From NCBI GenBank assembly GCA_023101885.1, contig JALPQD010000075.1:6266630-6330629 (forward strand): a stretch of DNA of 64,000 nucleotides, written 5' to 3'. Under the pieces are notes generated by a model that ran no database searches, was not told where the DNA came from, and saw only the letters and a program-made list of their open reading frames with translations. The position numbers and the translations under genes were made by a program. This stretch comes from Typhlomys cinereus (lineage: Eukaryota; Chordata; Mammalia; Rodentia; Platacanthomyidae). Of the stretch, positions 10,916 through 21,370 are shown piece after piece (within the stretch, counting starts at the first letter, position 1; the number at the start of each line of letters is the position of its first letter).

Positions 10916-11695
10916 TCCCCAAAAGAAAGATCAACACATTGTGGAGGGGCATGTGGAAAGTACCAGAATCCTCAGGAATCAGAGCAAGCAAGGGGGAAAT
11001 GCAGCGAGGATCTATAGTACAGTTACTGGGGGCAGGAACACACAAGGCAGGGAGAGATCAAGAACTGAGTGTCTCATAAAAGAAAACTTGGCAGGAACCA
11101 GTAGCACCCTTGCTCATTGAAATATTTAACAGGAACAGGCAGGATGGCAGGCTTGTGAGCCAGTTTGAATGATTGCAAAACTGCAGGCCACATGCTGGGA
11201 CAGGTGGCCAACGCCTTTGTGGCAGCCATAAAGGAAGGAATTAAGGTGGGCTCTGGACTGATTGTTTACATGTCAAGGTGGGCTCTCTTTGGCTCTCACT
11301 TTCTCTAGGAACTGATGAAGGGTGTATGCATTGGGGTGGGGAGAGTGGTATGAGATCTCCAGAATCTACGAGGCCCTGAACATGGAAGCCTGAGAGCATA
11401 AAATAAAAGCACATCTAAGTAGCACGATGTGAGTGCAACCCAGTGTACGAAGTACTCCAGTGTCTCTCCGGATTCCCAGGCTGCCCTCCTCCTTTACCCT
11501 AGTGCCCATCATCCTTTGCCCTGGTCCCCATCACAGCAGATCTAGGCAGGAGACCTACACATGACCACAACTTGTCACAGGGATCCCCTGAACACCTCAG
11601 GCCTAGGTGGACTGTGGATGCAACCTACATGCTCCCTTCAGGATCCATTAGCTAGAGCCAGCCAGAGCCTCAGAATTCATTTAAAAATCATGGAT
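10916..11695. other. Unannotated unique spacer
   Basis: No gene or recognisable repeat. Two overlapping 78-codon frames near 10843-11120 begin inside the LTR and are chance frames. Confidence 0.4.
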
Positions 11696-11698
11696 GAG

Positions 11699-11907
11699 GG
11701 GGCTGGAGAGGTGGCTCAGGGGTTAAGCCTCTACCTTGCAGGCGGAAGGTCCTGAGTTTGGATCCTAGACCCCACGTATAGATGCCAGGCAGAAGCGGGG
11801 GTGGCCTGCGTTTCTGGTCCTGGTAGGGCGGAGCCTGTGAATCTCAGAGCAGAGTAAACAAGGAGGAGGTGGAGGCGTCCATGGTGGTTCCCGAATTCTT
11901 CCGTGGT

Positions 11908-11951
<44 letters not shown>

Positions 11952-11975
11952 ACTGAATAAATAATAATTAAAAAA
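11699..11975 (+). mobile_element. tRNA-headed SINE with CA tail
   Basis: Well-preserved plus-strand copy. The tRNA-like head is 'gggctggagaggtggctcag' (A-box region) to 'ggtcctgagtttggatcc' (B-box region). The body includes 'gatgccaggcagaagcgggg', 'ctggtcctggtagggcggag' and 'ggaggaggtggaggcgtcc'. Then come (CA)n at 11911-11948 and 'aataaataataattaaaaaaa'. Flanking 'catggatga' (before) and 'catgaatga' (after) look like a decayed target duplication. The head resembles B2; the body does not match murine B2. Confidence 0.85.
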
Positions 11976-12594
11976 ACATGAATGATACATTTGCCAGAAG
12001 AGTGCTCAAAATATTTTAGGACAAGAAAGTGAAGTCTTGCTACTTAAAAGTTTGCTTTTCCCACCACACATTCTGTTTTAAGGCCTTTCTTATACATCTA
12101 TTCAGACAAGGCTCTCTGCCAAGGAGTTTCCACACACCCCTCTACTCGGCCATTTGAAGCTGTGCTTGTTGTGGACTTCATGTCTGCAATTCCTCTCCTG
12201 CTTCGTCTTTCCTGTGAAGAACACAGCTAATTGATGGTGAATTTGACCACAGAAGCCTATTATTAAAAGTGAAGGAATACAGCAGGATTTATGGGCTAGA
12301 TTTTTTTTCTCCTTTAAGAATTATAAGCTAACCCCAAATCACAGCAAGAATGCTTAAAGTTCAATAATTAAAAGCAAAAGGCAGTCCCCATGGAAAAGAA
12401 CCAGTGTGGTCTGGAAGTTATCTTTCAAATTGAAGCAGACCGAGTAACTCTCAAATATTACAGATACAAATTAGTTGTATTTGATCACTGGATCTGATTT
12501 GCCCCAATTGTCCTCCTTTCTGCGGTTTCTTCATGTGCTTGTTTAGAGCACATTGCTCAGTGCTGGGGATTGGGCTTAGGACAAGCTTCAGGTT
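11976..12594. other. Unannotated spacer
   Basis: AT-rich sequence with no supported gene. 'cagtgctggggattgggc' at about 12558-12575 is a small remnant resembling an ID element on the minus strand. Confidence 0.35.
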
Positions 12595-12800
12595 TGGGGA
12601 GAAGGAAGGAAAACAGAGAAGAGAAGAATGAAATAGACCGGCAGGGAAAGAGGAAAGAGAGGGAAGAAATAAGAGAGGAAAAGACAGAGAAGGGAAGAAG
12701 GAAGAAGAGATGGAGGCAGAGATAGAGGTAGTGCAGGGGAACAAAGAGATGAAGACACAGCGATAGACAATGAATGGGAGGAGAAACAGAAAGAGAAACA
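12595..12800. repeat. Purine-rich GGAA/GAGA low-complexity tract
   Basis: Almost only A and G on the + strand (AAGGAAGG, GAGAGG, GAAGAAG). The minus-strand open frames over it encode Ser/Phe/Leu runs and are not genes. Confidence 0.85.
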
Positions 12801-12849
12801 GGTGGACAGCCATACAGGTCAAAGAAAGAAGGGTGTCGCTTTATAGCTT

Positions 12850-13225
12850 GGTTGCTAAAATGAACACCTGACCCAAACAGCTTAGGAGGACAGGAGGATT
12901 TTCATTCGTCCTCGCAATTCCAGTTTACAGTGCCAGGTTACCCTCCATCATGGCAGAGAGTTGCCAGCAGGCACTGTGGGCACCGTTCGTACCACAGCCA
13001 CAGCAAGAACAGAGAGTAAGGACCAATGTATTCAGCATTGCCAAATGCCAACTAGTTCTCTTGTATCTTTATCTACTTGCCACTCAAAAAAAAAAAGTCT
13101 ACAATGAGCAGGTGTTCCCACTTCAACTAAAGCAATTAAGACAATCTCCTGCAGCTTTCCCAGAAATCGGCCTTAACTGAATAATTCCTCTTGAGGGTGC
13201 CCAGATTCGAACCTTCCAAATGTCA
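12850..13225 (-). mobile_element. Possible LTR-type dispersed repeat (degraded)
   Basis: 'cttaggaggacaggaggatt', 'ccctccatcatggcagagag' and the end 'ccaaatgtcaagttgaca' recall reverse text of rodent MaLR/ORR1-like repeats ('agtccatcatggc...' and 'gtgtcaagttgaca'). The middle is too diverged to place in a family. Confidence 0.35.
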
Positions 13226-13227
13226 AG

Positions 13228-13330
13228 TTGACAGATGAAAGGAAAGGAAGAGGTCAGGAGAGAGCAAGGAAAGGAAAGGAAAGAAAACGGCAGAGAGTCG
13301 AGGAAAACAGAATGGAAGCAGAGCAACAAG
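13228..13330. repeat. Purine-rich AAGG/GAGA tract
   Basis: A and G dominate ('aaaggaaaggaagaggtcag', 'gcaaggaaaggaaaggaaag'). The overlapping plus and minus frames (for example 13228-13455 +) come from composition. Confidence 0.8.
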
Positions 13331-14605
13331 CAGAGATGGGGATGGGAGGGGGAGAGTTATTTCTTCAGAAACATGTTTCTCCCCAGACAGAAGTCTTGAA
13401 CACCAAGACAAAGGACATGCTAAAACCGCAGGCTCTCTTAGGGGCAATGTTTTGATCCTCTCCGGGGATGAGTGATGTGAACCTGAGAAGAATTTGAACT
13501 TAACAAGGAATGAGGGCCTTATCTAAGATGAAGGCAAAACCCCTCCGGACCACAGACATTAGGCAATCAGGGCGTGGTGAGGGGAGGTCTCCCAAGGAGA
13601 GGAGGCCTTCTCACAAGAGCGCTGACACGCCAGAGTTCTCAATGGACGAGAAATATGGCAAGAATGTGCCATCGCACTTAGTGTCTCTTGTCCTTTTCTC
13701 TGGTTTGGAGGGAAAGCAAACCATGGGATGTGAACGGCGAACGAGTACTCTCGAGGGAGGCGTGTGGAGCGGAGCCGGCTGGCCTGACCCTGGGAATGTG
13801 GAGCCCACTCTGGCCAGCTCTCTTCTCAGTTCCCAGAACCTCTGGCTGCAATGGCTGTAGCACTTGTTATTGCAGAAGGAAGGGGTGGCTTGGCACATAC
13901 TCCTGAATTCAGATTCTGACTTGATTCCAAAGGAAAAGCTAGGCTGGTAACTTTGACCCAGGCCTCGGGGGCTTCTGCCTCGCAACCTGCAACCCTTCAT
14001 GCGCATGCACACAGACACACATTCATGACGGATCAGTGGCTTGCTCTGTTGAGATGCGGACACACCTGGGAAGTCCCTGGTGAAATGGAAGAAACGCTGG
14101 GGACAAGATGGAGCAGTACCTTTGCCTTCCCCACACTTGCCAATAGCTAGAAATCAGACTCTGGTGCAAGCAGCTTCTCCTTGGAAGGTTCCAACCTCAA
14201 ATGCTGGCACGCAGGTTTTCTCCGCACAGAGATGTAGCTAGGTGTGGCACTCCCTGCTGTAGGTGCCCACACACTCCGGTTTGCTTTCAGGTGCATGCCT
14301 CTCCAGGGGCCAGAGTTGACAAATTCTCTCCATTTACCATTGCGACTGATGAAATTGTTTATACCCTAAAAATGTTTTGCTGGATACTATCTGCTAATTA
14401 GAATTTATTACGTATTTATATATGAAAATATTTGGAATGTAGAAATCACATAAGTTTATTTTATAGCCCACTATATATAACAAATATATCTCTATCTCCA
14501 AGTCTTCTATTGTTTTAAACTAACAATACTTATTTATTTGCTTTTCATTTCTCTTTAACTTGATGCAAGAAGTAATATCCCTCAAGATATCTCTTTTATC
14601 TGTTT
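13331..14605. other. Unannotated unique sequence
   Basis: A moderately GC-rich stretch to about 14100, then AT-rich. Both strands are open for 116-150 codons around 13510-14063, but nothing in either translation resembles a known domain and no convincing splice sites bound them. I see no gene. Confidence 0.4.
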
Positions 14606-14697
14606 CTTTCTGTCTGTCTCTGTTTCTGTTTCTCTCTGTTTCTGTCTTTCTGTCTCCCTCTTTCCCTCTCTCTCTCTCTCTCTCTGTCTCTTTCTCT
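14606..14697. repeat. (CTGT)n/(CT)n microsatellite
   Basis: TCTG, TTCTG and CT runs, pure CT at about 14669-14686. It forms the tail of the adjoining minus-strand ID element. Confidence 0.85.
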
Positions 14698-14770
14698 TGT
14701 GCTGGGAATCAAACCCAGGGCCTAGTGCATAGTAGGTAAGATCTGCACCATTGAATCGTACCCCACACAG
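14698..14770 (-). mobile_element. ID-like SINE
   Basis: 'gtgctgggaatcaaaccc' and 'agggcctagtgcatagtagg' then 'cattgaatcgtaccccacac' match the reverse text of rodent ID elements, with the pyrimidine tail on the left as expected for the minus strand. Confidence 0.75.
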
Positions 14771-16772
14771 CCATAAAAACAAACCTTGAAAACTTTATCC
14801 CAAGGCTTATAGATTTAGAGCCATCTCAGAATCAATGATAGTTTAAGCTCATTGGCTTTAACTTTAGATGCGTCTTTACCACTTGGAAGCTTATTAAACT
14901 CCTAAGATAGATGGGTCTGTTCATTCTTTTTCCATGACTGCACATTAACTGTGTAAATACAGAACTGGTATATGTCTTAATTTATCACTACCAAGACAGG
15001 AATGTCTGTATAAAATAGAGTAGAAGTTATATTGAAATAATATTTTATGTCTCAGAGCTAAATTTTATATGAAATTAGCAAAAAGAAGCATAGAACTTAA
15101 GCACCACGTTGAATTACACTCATCTGTGAATGTGTATTAGAGTGAGCTGTGGAGAGAAGTTCTGGATGAACAATGACAGATCATGTGTGTCACATAGTAA
15201 AACATGTCTCTGAGCTGAGTTGAGTCTAGGGTTTAGTGAGAAAAAGCCTCTAAACCCATATCAATGATTGGTGTTTAGAGAATCCCAAGGCTTCCAACGA
15301 CGAAGGAAACAGCAGGACTAGGGGGTCAACTGTGGGCTCGCTGTTGCTCAAGGCGATGCCACCCTTCTCACATGAGGACTGTGATAGGACCGCCACCTGG
15401 GAAGCCAGGATTCTAGTGCAAGATCAGTGACAGTTGCGTGGGAATTTCAGAGCAAATGGATCCAAGTTTCTTTCTCTGTTCATTGCTCTTGTGATTCTGA
15501 GACCTTGTCCTGAACTTCAGCATGCCCGACAGCAAAGGACAGAGTGCTAGAGGCAGAACCAAGGAGTCAGTCATCAGTGGGGGGCTCAGGGGGGCTCTGG
15601 GCCATATCGTCCCTGACCCGGATCTATGCTAGAAGTTCTTTTCTATTGTGCTTGTAATTCTTTGCACAGACAATCCTCATCTCGAGGATCCTTGCTTTTG
15701 AGTTCCTAACGAGCCAGCCATTCCCTGCCAGAATATTAGCTATCCCCTGAATTTGCTTTATCTGCTTGCAGAAGCATTCTTTAATAAAAATATTCCCAGC
15801 TCCAAATTGACCTGAGACTCTGGATTTTTACCTTTTGTTAGAGGCAGCATCCATCAGAGTTAATTGCCTCAGATTCTTGAAGTTCCCAGCCATAACCAAA
15901 GTTAATATACATTCCTCAAAATTATAGAGTGAAATTTGGCATTTCTGAGTGTTTCTTTTGAATGAGTGATCAGCATTGTCCTGGGACTTTTTTTTCTTTC
16001 TTTCTCAGTGATAGGAATAGAATTCAAGTTCACACATATGATGAGCATGAGTCATATCAATAAACAACACCCAAAAATTGCTTTTAATAGGCTGAAATGG
16101 TCAAATCAGTTGCACCTTTTCAGTTTTCTCTTCAGTGGCTTCTATAGTCACGCTCTCTAAAGTCTCATATGCAACCTGAGAGTCAAGGCAGCCTTGAATG
16201 TCACCAAGCCCTTGCAGTCCTAGTGTAGTAGAACACACAGTGACAGGGACAACAGCTATCAGTCCTTATGTTTTCTGGACATCTCTAGGATTCCAGGACT
16301 CCAGCAATGTAGACATTCTGATCTAAAGAGCTATGTCCAGAGAAAATGTGTGGATAACGTTCTGCTCTCTTGTGAGTTGGTGTACTGGGTTGTCTAGAAC
16401 TAGACCGCCGGCAAGTGTTGATCAGCCACTACAGCCTGGGAAGCATGCTTGTCCCTGGTTATGGGGAGGGAGTCTCCTCTCTGTGAACAGCCTCACCCTA
16501 GGGCTGCCTTGTCTTAAGACCTTAGCTGTTGTTCCTGAAGCTCCTCTGGGCTTACTCTCTTCCTCCTCGCATCTCCTGTCTCCTAAATAATAGCAGTAGA
16601 AGGGCTCCGTGTATCACAGGAGGGTTAAAAGGCCTCTCCCTCCACCTCACTTTCCTTGTTTCAATTCAAGGTTCGTCACATCCAGCTGGGTAAGAACAAT
16701 GCTTCTGAACATCTGTGTGGGAGGACATTCGTACTTAATCTTAGAGTTTGGGGAGAAGATCATGTAAGGCTT
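14771..16772. other. Unannotated unique sequence
   Basis: Two kilobases of ordinary AT-rich and mixed sequence. I recognise no gene, RNA or repeat family. Frames at 15966-16160 and 16333-16590 are short and unsupported. Confidence 0.4.
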
Positions 16773-17216
16773 ATGCTGATTAGGAAAAAATGCCTCTCCA
16801 AATGCATGTTCATCTGGGATCCACAGATGTGAACTTACTTTGCAAATCCAATCAAATTAAGATGAGGTCTTATGGAAGTAGGGTGGGACCCAAGCCCAAC
16901 ATGACTGGTTCCCTTATGAGAGGGGAACTTAAAAACGCATACATAGGAAGAGTGCCACGGGAAGAGCCACGGGAAGATGACAACTTTGCTGTGGCTCTTC
17001 TACAAGCTAAGGAATGTCAAAGATTGCTAGCAACCACCAGATCTGGGTGAAAGGCATGAATTGACCATCTCTGAGATCTCCAGAAAAGCCCGACTTACTG
17101 CCCACCTGGAGTTACAACTTCTGGCTTCAAGGATGGTGAAAGAGTAAAAAGCCATTGACAGAAACCACCCAGCTTGAGATGATCTGATGCTGCAGCCTGA
17201 GAAATTACTATACAGG
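16773..17216 (+). mobile_element. MLT1-type MaLR LTR (ancient)
   Basis: Segments in the order expected of ancestral mammalian MLT1-like LTRs: 'ccaaatgcatgttcatctg', 'aatcaaattaagatgaggtc', 'gtagggtgggacccaagccc', 'aacatgactggttcccttat', and the end 'gcctgagaaattactataca'. A short tandem duplication ('gccacgggaagag' twice) lies at about 16953-16978. It predates rodents, as shown by its divergence. Confidence 0.6.
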
Positions 17217-18074
17217 GTTAGAACTGTGAGTAAATGTCAGTGGCCTTAAAAATAAGGCCCTTTACCTTCTCAAGTTGTCTATATTATAAAATGAAATGGC
17301 AGAGACTGGGCATGAGCTAGAAAGATTCCTATAACATTTTGATCATCTTAAGTCAGTGGTAAATGAGGACTATATGGCTATTTTTATCTGTCATTCCTTA
17401 TAGAGACTGAGGCTTTTTCTCTAATCCCTTCTAGTAAGAATGAATATTTTGTCTGTCATCTTCTGGCAGATGGTGCTAGACAAGACACATGTTTGTTCTG
17501 TATCTGCGAGTGCAAGGGGTACAATGGACCATCTGAAGTCTGGATCGGATCTACTCCTCCTTCAATTGTCAATGCACTCTGGACGTTCATACCACAACTT
17601 TGTTCTTCCTTCATCTCCCTTTACCTTCTCAAGTTCTAGCCTTGTGGAAGGAGTGAAGAGAGACTGGTACACATCATGGCTCCAAGACCAGATGGTTTAC
17701 ATGCAGTGCCAAGTCTGCTTAAGAGTTCTTACTAGTCTGCCCGAGGGCCTGGAACACTCTTTCCATTGGAGCCTTTCTTTGGCTTAGAATCCCAATAGGA
17801 GAGATTTAACATATGAATACACTTAGCAAATCACTAAAATGATAAGTCAGCTGAGAGTAAAAATTAATATAGTCACTTGGCAAATTGTTTGGCAGTGTCT
17901 CCTATATCCTGAGTTCCAACAGTACAACATATGCATGCAATAGAACTGTGTTCACTGTTCAACAAAAGACATGTGAAATTGTGCTCATGGCAAAAACTTT
18001 CATAGCTCTCAATGTAGAAAGAACCTGAGTGTTCTCCTGGAATGGGGCGCATAAGTCTATTGTGAGATGTTAAT
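17217..18074. other. Unannotated unique sequence
   Basis: No supported gene. The 115-codon plus frame at 17440-17787 ends without any recognisable domain or splice junction and I leave it uncalled. Confidence 0.4.
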
Positions 18075-18400
18075 CCAGAGGCAGGCTCACTTTATTTAAA
18101 AAGAGGTTTATTTACATCATAGTTTGGGAGACTGAAAGTCTAAGATTGGGCAGTTCTGCCGTCAGTCTCTGGTGACATCCTACTTGCAGCCTCATGACGG
18201 GGCATGTACAAAAGGAAATATTACATCGTGAAACCAGACAGCGATTAGGGGCTGGCCTCACTCACATGGTGTCACTGATATTGAGAGAGGGCAAGAGTTT
18301 TGTGGGACTTGCCTTAATCCCTGCAAAGGTTGGCTCCCCCAAAGGCCTAGGGATTGGGCCCCACCTCTCAAAGATGCTGTGCCATCCCCCAATGCCTCTG
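18075..18400 (-). mobile_element. Probable MaLR-type LTR (degraded)
   Basis: 'aaaaagaggtttatttacat', 'gggagactgaaagtctaaga' and 'cctcatgacggggcatgtac' recall reverse-orientation MST/MT-like LTR text ('aggtttatttagctcatag', 'gaggctggaaagtcc'). The right border is unclear. Confidence 0.45.
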
Positions 18401-18702
18401 CCCTGGAAACAAAGCTTCCAATCTGAACTCTTGGTATGTGTGTGGGAACCACATCCAAGTCTTGGACGATTATGGAAGCAAGTTCCTGAGGAAGGCAGTT
18501 CAGTGGAAGGCAGAGAGTGGAGAGAGCCCAGTGGAGAGGCCCAGGCAAGGTGGAAAAGACAGTTGAGATCAGAACTGAACAGCGAGTGCAGGCAGCGAGC
18601 TCAGTGAGCTCCAGACCCGAGACTAAGGACACAGCTCTGCTTCCCGACTTGTGAGGGAAGCCCGTGGCTCTGAGTGAAGAGGGCTGTGTTTGTCCAATTT
18701 TT

Positions 18703-19255
18703 TTCTTATTTATTTTTATTCTTTGACAGTTTCATACATAAACACAATAAATTTATGTCATTTTTCAACTCTTGATCCTACCCTACCCCCCTTTTCACTG
18801 CAAACCTTGGTACTGTCTTCCTCTTACTTTCATGTCTTTTGGCGTGTGTGGACCACTGTGTTTATCTGGGTTGCCTATATTGGCATGTGGTTCATCACTT
18901 GCCGAACATGGATGATATATTAGTGGGTAGACCACGGAGGAAAGTAGCTTCCCTTTGTCCCATCCAGCATTAACCTTCAATAGTCTCTCAGGGCCTCTTG
19001 AGATCCTCTTGAAAGCTTCTTTCACCCTTCTGTGATGCTATGTTGATAGGTCTCTTGTTCAGGCCCCTTGATGAGTAAGTTTATGAGTACAGCAACCCTG
19101 TTATGTATAGATGATACTGTCTGCTCGAACCCCACTCTACCTCTAACTCTTACAGTCTTACCACCCCCTTTTCTTTGATGGTCTGGGGGGCGGGTTAAGA
19201 TGTCCACAGTCTCTGCAGTTGGCCAGCTATGTTTCTCTGTATTAGACATTGTCCA
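18703..19255 (-). mobile_element. Old L1 3' UTR remnant
   Basis: Reads as the 3' end of an older rodent L1 (Lx-like) in reverse: T-rich left end, 'tattctttgacagtttcata', 'cttactttcatgtctttt', 'actgtgtttatctgggttgc' and 'ctctgcagttggccagctat'. It carries none of the coding region and is much more diverged than the two L1 copies further right. This is family recognition from memory, not an alignment. Confidence 0.65.
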
Positions 19256-19399
19256 TTACAAAAAGGAATCTCCTTAGTCAAGGGCTGAGAGTTAACTCTA
19301 ATCTATGGTTAAAATGATAAGTGTTTCGATGGCAGTTTGACATCATGGACTAGGTATGAGCTACCTACTGAGAAGCAGTGTCCAAGTCTTTGGCTCTAA

Positions 19400-19485
19400 G
19401 TACCAGCTTAGGAATGCTTCGCCAGGTGCACGGTGACTGAGGCCTGAGGATGAGGAATTCAAGGCTGGCCTGAGCAAAGAAATGT
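19400..19485 (+). mobile_element. B1 fragment
   Basis: 'ccaggtgcacggtgactgag', 'gcctgaggatgaggaattca' and 'aggctggcctgagcaaag' follow the order of the 7SL-derived B1 SINE. It is partial and diverged. Confidence 0.5.
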
Positions 19486-19726
19486 GTTGATTACTGATAT
19501 CACTAAAGGACACTTGGTCAGCTTAGACACAAGAGGAATTCCTTGCATGAGGCACACATCCTCAAAAGTACAGAGTAACTGGATTTGTTTTTATCCTCTC
19601 TGAAGTTTCTTTTCCTGAGCTGTTAAGAATGTACGTAACAAAATCTGAAATAGGCGTAGGTAGAAGTCGTTGACCATGAACCGGGAGACAGGTGAAGAGC
19701 TGACCTTTGAAGTCACTGTACTGGAG

Positions 19727-19790
19727 GTGTGTGTGTGTGTGTGTGTGCGTGTGTGTGTGTGTGCGTGTGTGTGCGTGTGTGTGCGTGTGT

Positions 19791-19824
<34 letters not shown>

Positions 19825-19912
19825 TGGTCCGTGTGGGTCGGTCCATGTATGTGTCCATCTGTGTGTATTTCTGCGTGTGTATGTGTGTGTGTGTCTCTGT
19901 GTGTGTCCATGT
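19727..19912. repeat. Long interrupted (TG)n with GTGCG and GTCC variants
   Basis: TG repeats with regular CG steps (GTGTGCGTGTG) from about 19727 to 19825, then a degenerate part with 'ggtccgtgtgggtcggtcc' and 'gtgtgtccatgtg'. Alternating purine-pyrimidine DNA with CG steps favours Z-DNA. The long frames on both strands are repeat artefacts. Confidence 0.95.
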
Positions 19913-19914
19913 GT

Positions 19915-19988
19915 ATTGCTGAGTACTGAACTAAAAGCCTCACACATGCTGGGCAAGTGCTGTACCACCGATCTATCCCCCCAGCTCC
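19915..19988 (-). mobile_element. ID-like SINE with TG tail
   Basis: 'attgctgagtactgaac', 'cacatgctgggcaagtgctg' and 'taccaccgatctatccc' match the reverse ID unit. The TG tract on its left is the expected tail position for a minus-strand element. Confidence 0.75.
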
Positions 19989-20059
19989 TGTAGACGACCT
20001 TTGAGAAAACTTGTCTCCGTCTTAATAGTAGAGAAGAGACGGAGAGGGAACCTCCGCCG

Positions 20060-20320
20060 TTATGGTTCACGTACATTGAAAACATGAGTTACTCTGCTGG
20101 GGCATGGAGCTGCTTTCAGAATGTGACACATAAGCACCCAGATCAATGAATTTCACGCTGTGGACATGCCTGAAGAGGCAGACATAGGCTTTGACGTCGT
20201 TCGGAGTCTTGGTGCACTCATCCGATAAGACTCTCCCCATATGGGGAGAGACGTGCACGGCAGCCACCGCGAGAGTGGAGGGGCATAAATCAGAACAGCT
20301 TTGTTCTGGTTTTTGCAGAA
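20060..20320. other. Unique CpG-containing stretch with a perfect 20-bp palindrome
   Basis: Repeat-free sequence richer in CpG than its surroundings ('gacgtcgttcgg', 'ccaccgcgagagtgg'). A perfect palindrome spans 20231-20250 with centre CATATG (an E-box). The minus strand is open across it (20067-20429), but the 120-residue translation has no recognisable domain. A conserved regulatory element is possible; this is inference only. Confidence 0.35.
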
Positions 20321-20639
20321 AATGATGGGTTTTCCTGAGCAAAAAAAAAAAAAAGTGCTGAAATATGCTTACATGGAGTTCTGGAGAGGAAAGAAAAACA
20401 AGATAGTTAAGTGGTTTGGAATGAACCAAAGATTATACAGGAAGTGTTATGCCATATTTTATAAGAATGGTGGTGTGCCCGTCATTCGCGTCTGACTTCC
20501 TTTACTTATCTGAAAGAAGCGAGAAGCATTAAAAGTGTCACGTGCAGACAGTGAGTTCTAAGGCATGTTGGGCAGGGACATTAACATTTTGGGTGGCTTG
20601 ATGTAAGAGGAAGATGTATTTTCAGAAGCTGCATTGAAA

Positions 20640-21370
20640 CCGTTAGGCTGACAATGAACTTCATAAACATGTCCAGCTGGATTTTTGCTACTTTATCACC
20701 TGAAATGTAGCAGAGTGAGTCAGAAGTAATCTAATACATATTGCCACTCCATCAAGTCCACTGTCACAGTGGGTCAGGGATTTAATGATACTGACCAGAT
20801 TTTACAAGTATTGGGTTCGCTTGGCCCATTAATAATATTTAGGGTGTGTAGTAACCACAAACGAAGTTACGGTGGCGAGGTTTGTAATAATGAGCCCTTG
20901 GGCCTGATCCTCCTTCTGGCTGTGCTTTGCATATAGGATTACATAATTGGCTAGAGAACGTATAATGGTTTGGATGTAATAATGGCAGAGCCTGATGTGC
21001 TAGTGGTCTTTCACTCTCTGAAAACCAGATTCATCCAAAAACGTTAAAAACCAAATAAATATTCCTTCGAGTGATTATTGCATTCCAGTTGTCATCTGGC
21101 TTGTAATGACTGCTTTTCAGTGTTCAGTGATGGCTCAAGCACGAAATAAATCGTGTCCCCATCCTCGGTGTCAGCGCGGGCATTAGAGACCATAAACCAT
21201 CGTCTGCCTCGCCTGTCAGTCTCACCAAAGTCCTCAGCCCCGGCTGACATAAACCTGCCTCTCTAGCCCCAGTGGTCACCAGGCACACATTTTATGCTTG
21301 CGTTTTCCTGAAACAGATGAAAGTGATTATAAATTACAAGGGCTCCTTTGATAGGATCTTTTAATAGCCA
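20640..21370. promoter_or_regulatory. Candidate conserved non-coding element (enhancer-like)
   Basis: Repeat-free sequence dense in developmental-factor motifs: an AP-1-like TGAGTCA (about 20717), several ATTA/TAAT homeodomain cores ('cccattaataatattta', 'tacataattggctag'), and 'gtgattataaattacaag' near 21325. It has no long open frame in either direction. The call is by texture only, with no conservation data. Confidence 0.35.

Noticed and set aside
11699..11770. tRNA gene
   Set aside because: It has A/B-box-like sequence but continues into a SINE body and CA tail, and similar heads recur in the other copies; not a functional tRNA.
13510..14063. Long frames open on both strands (116 and 150 codons)
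   Set aside because: Opposed open frames in moderately GC-rich DNA are expected by chance; no motif in either.
19591..20085. 164-codon minus frame rich in His/Thr
   Set aside because: Mostly translation of the TG/CA tract plus an ID element.
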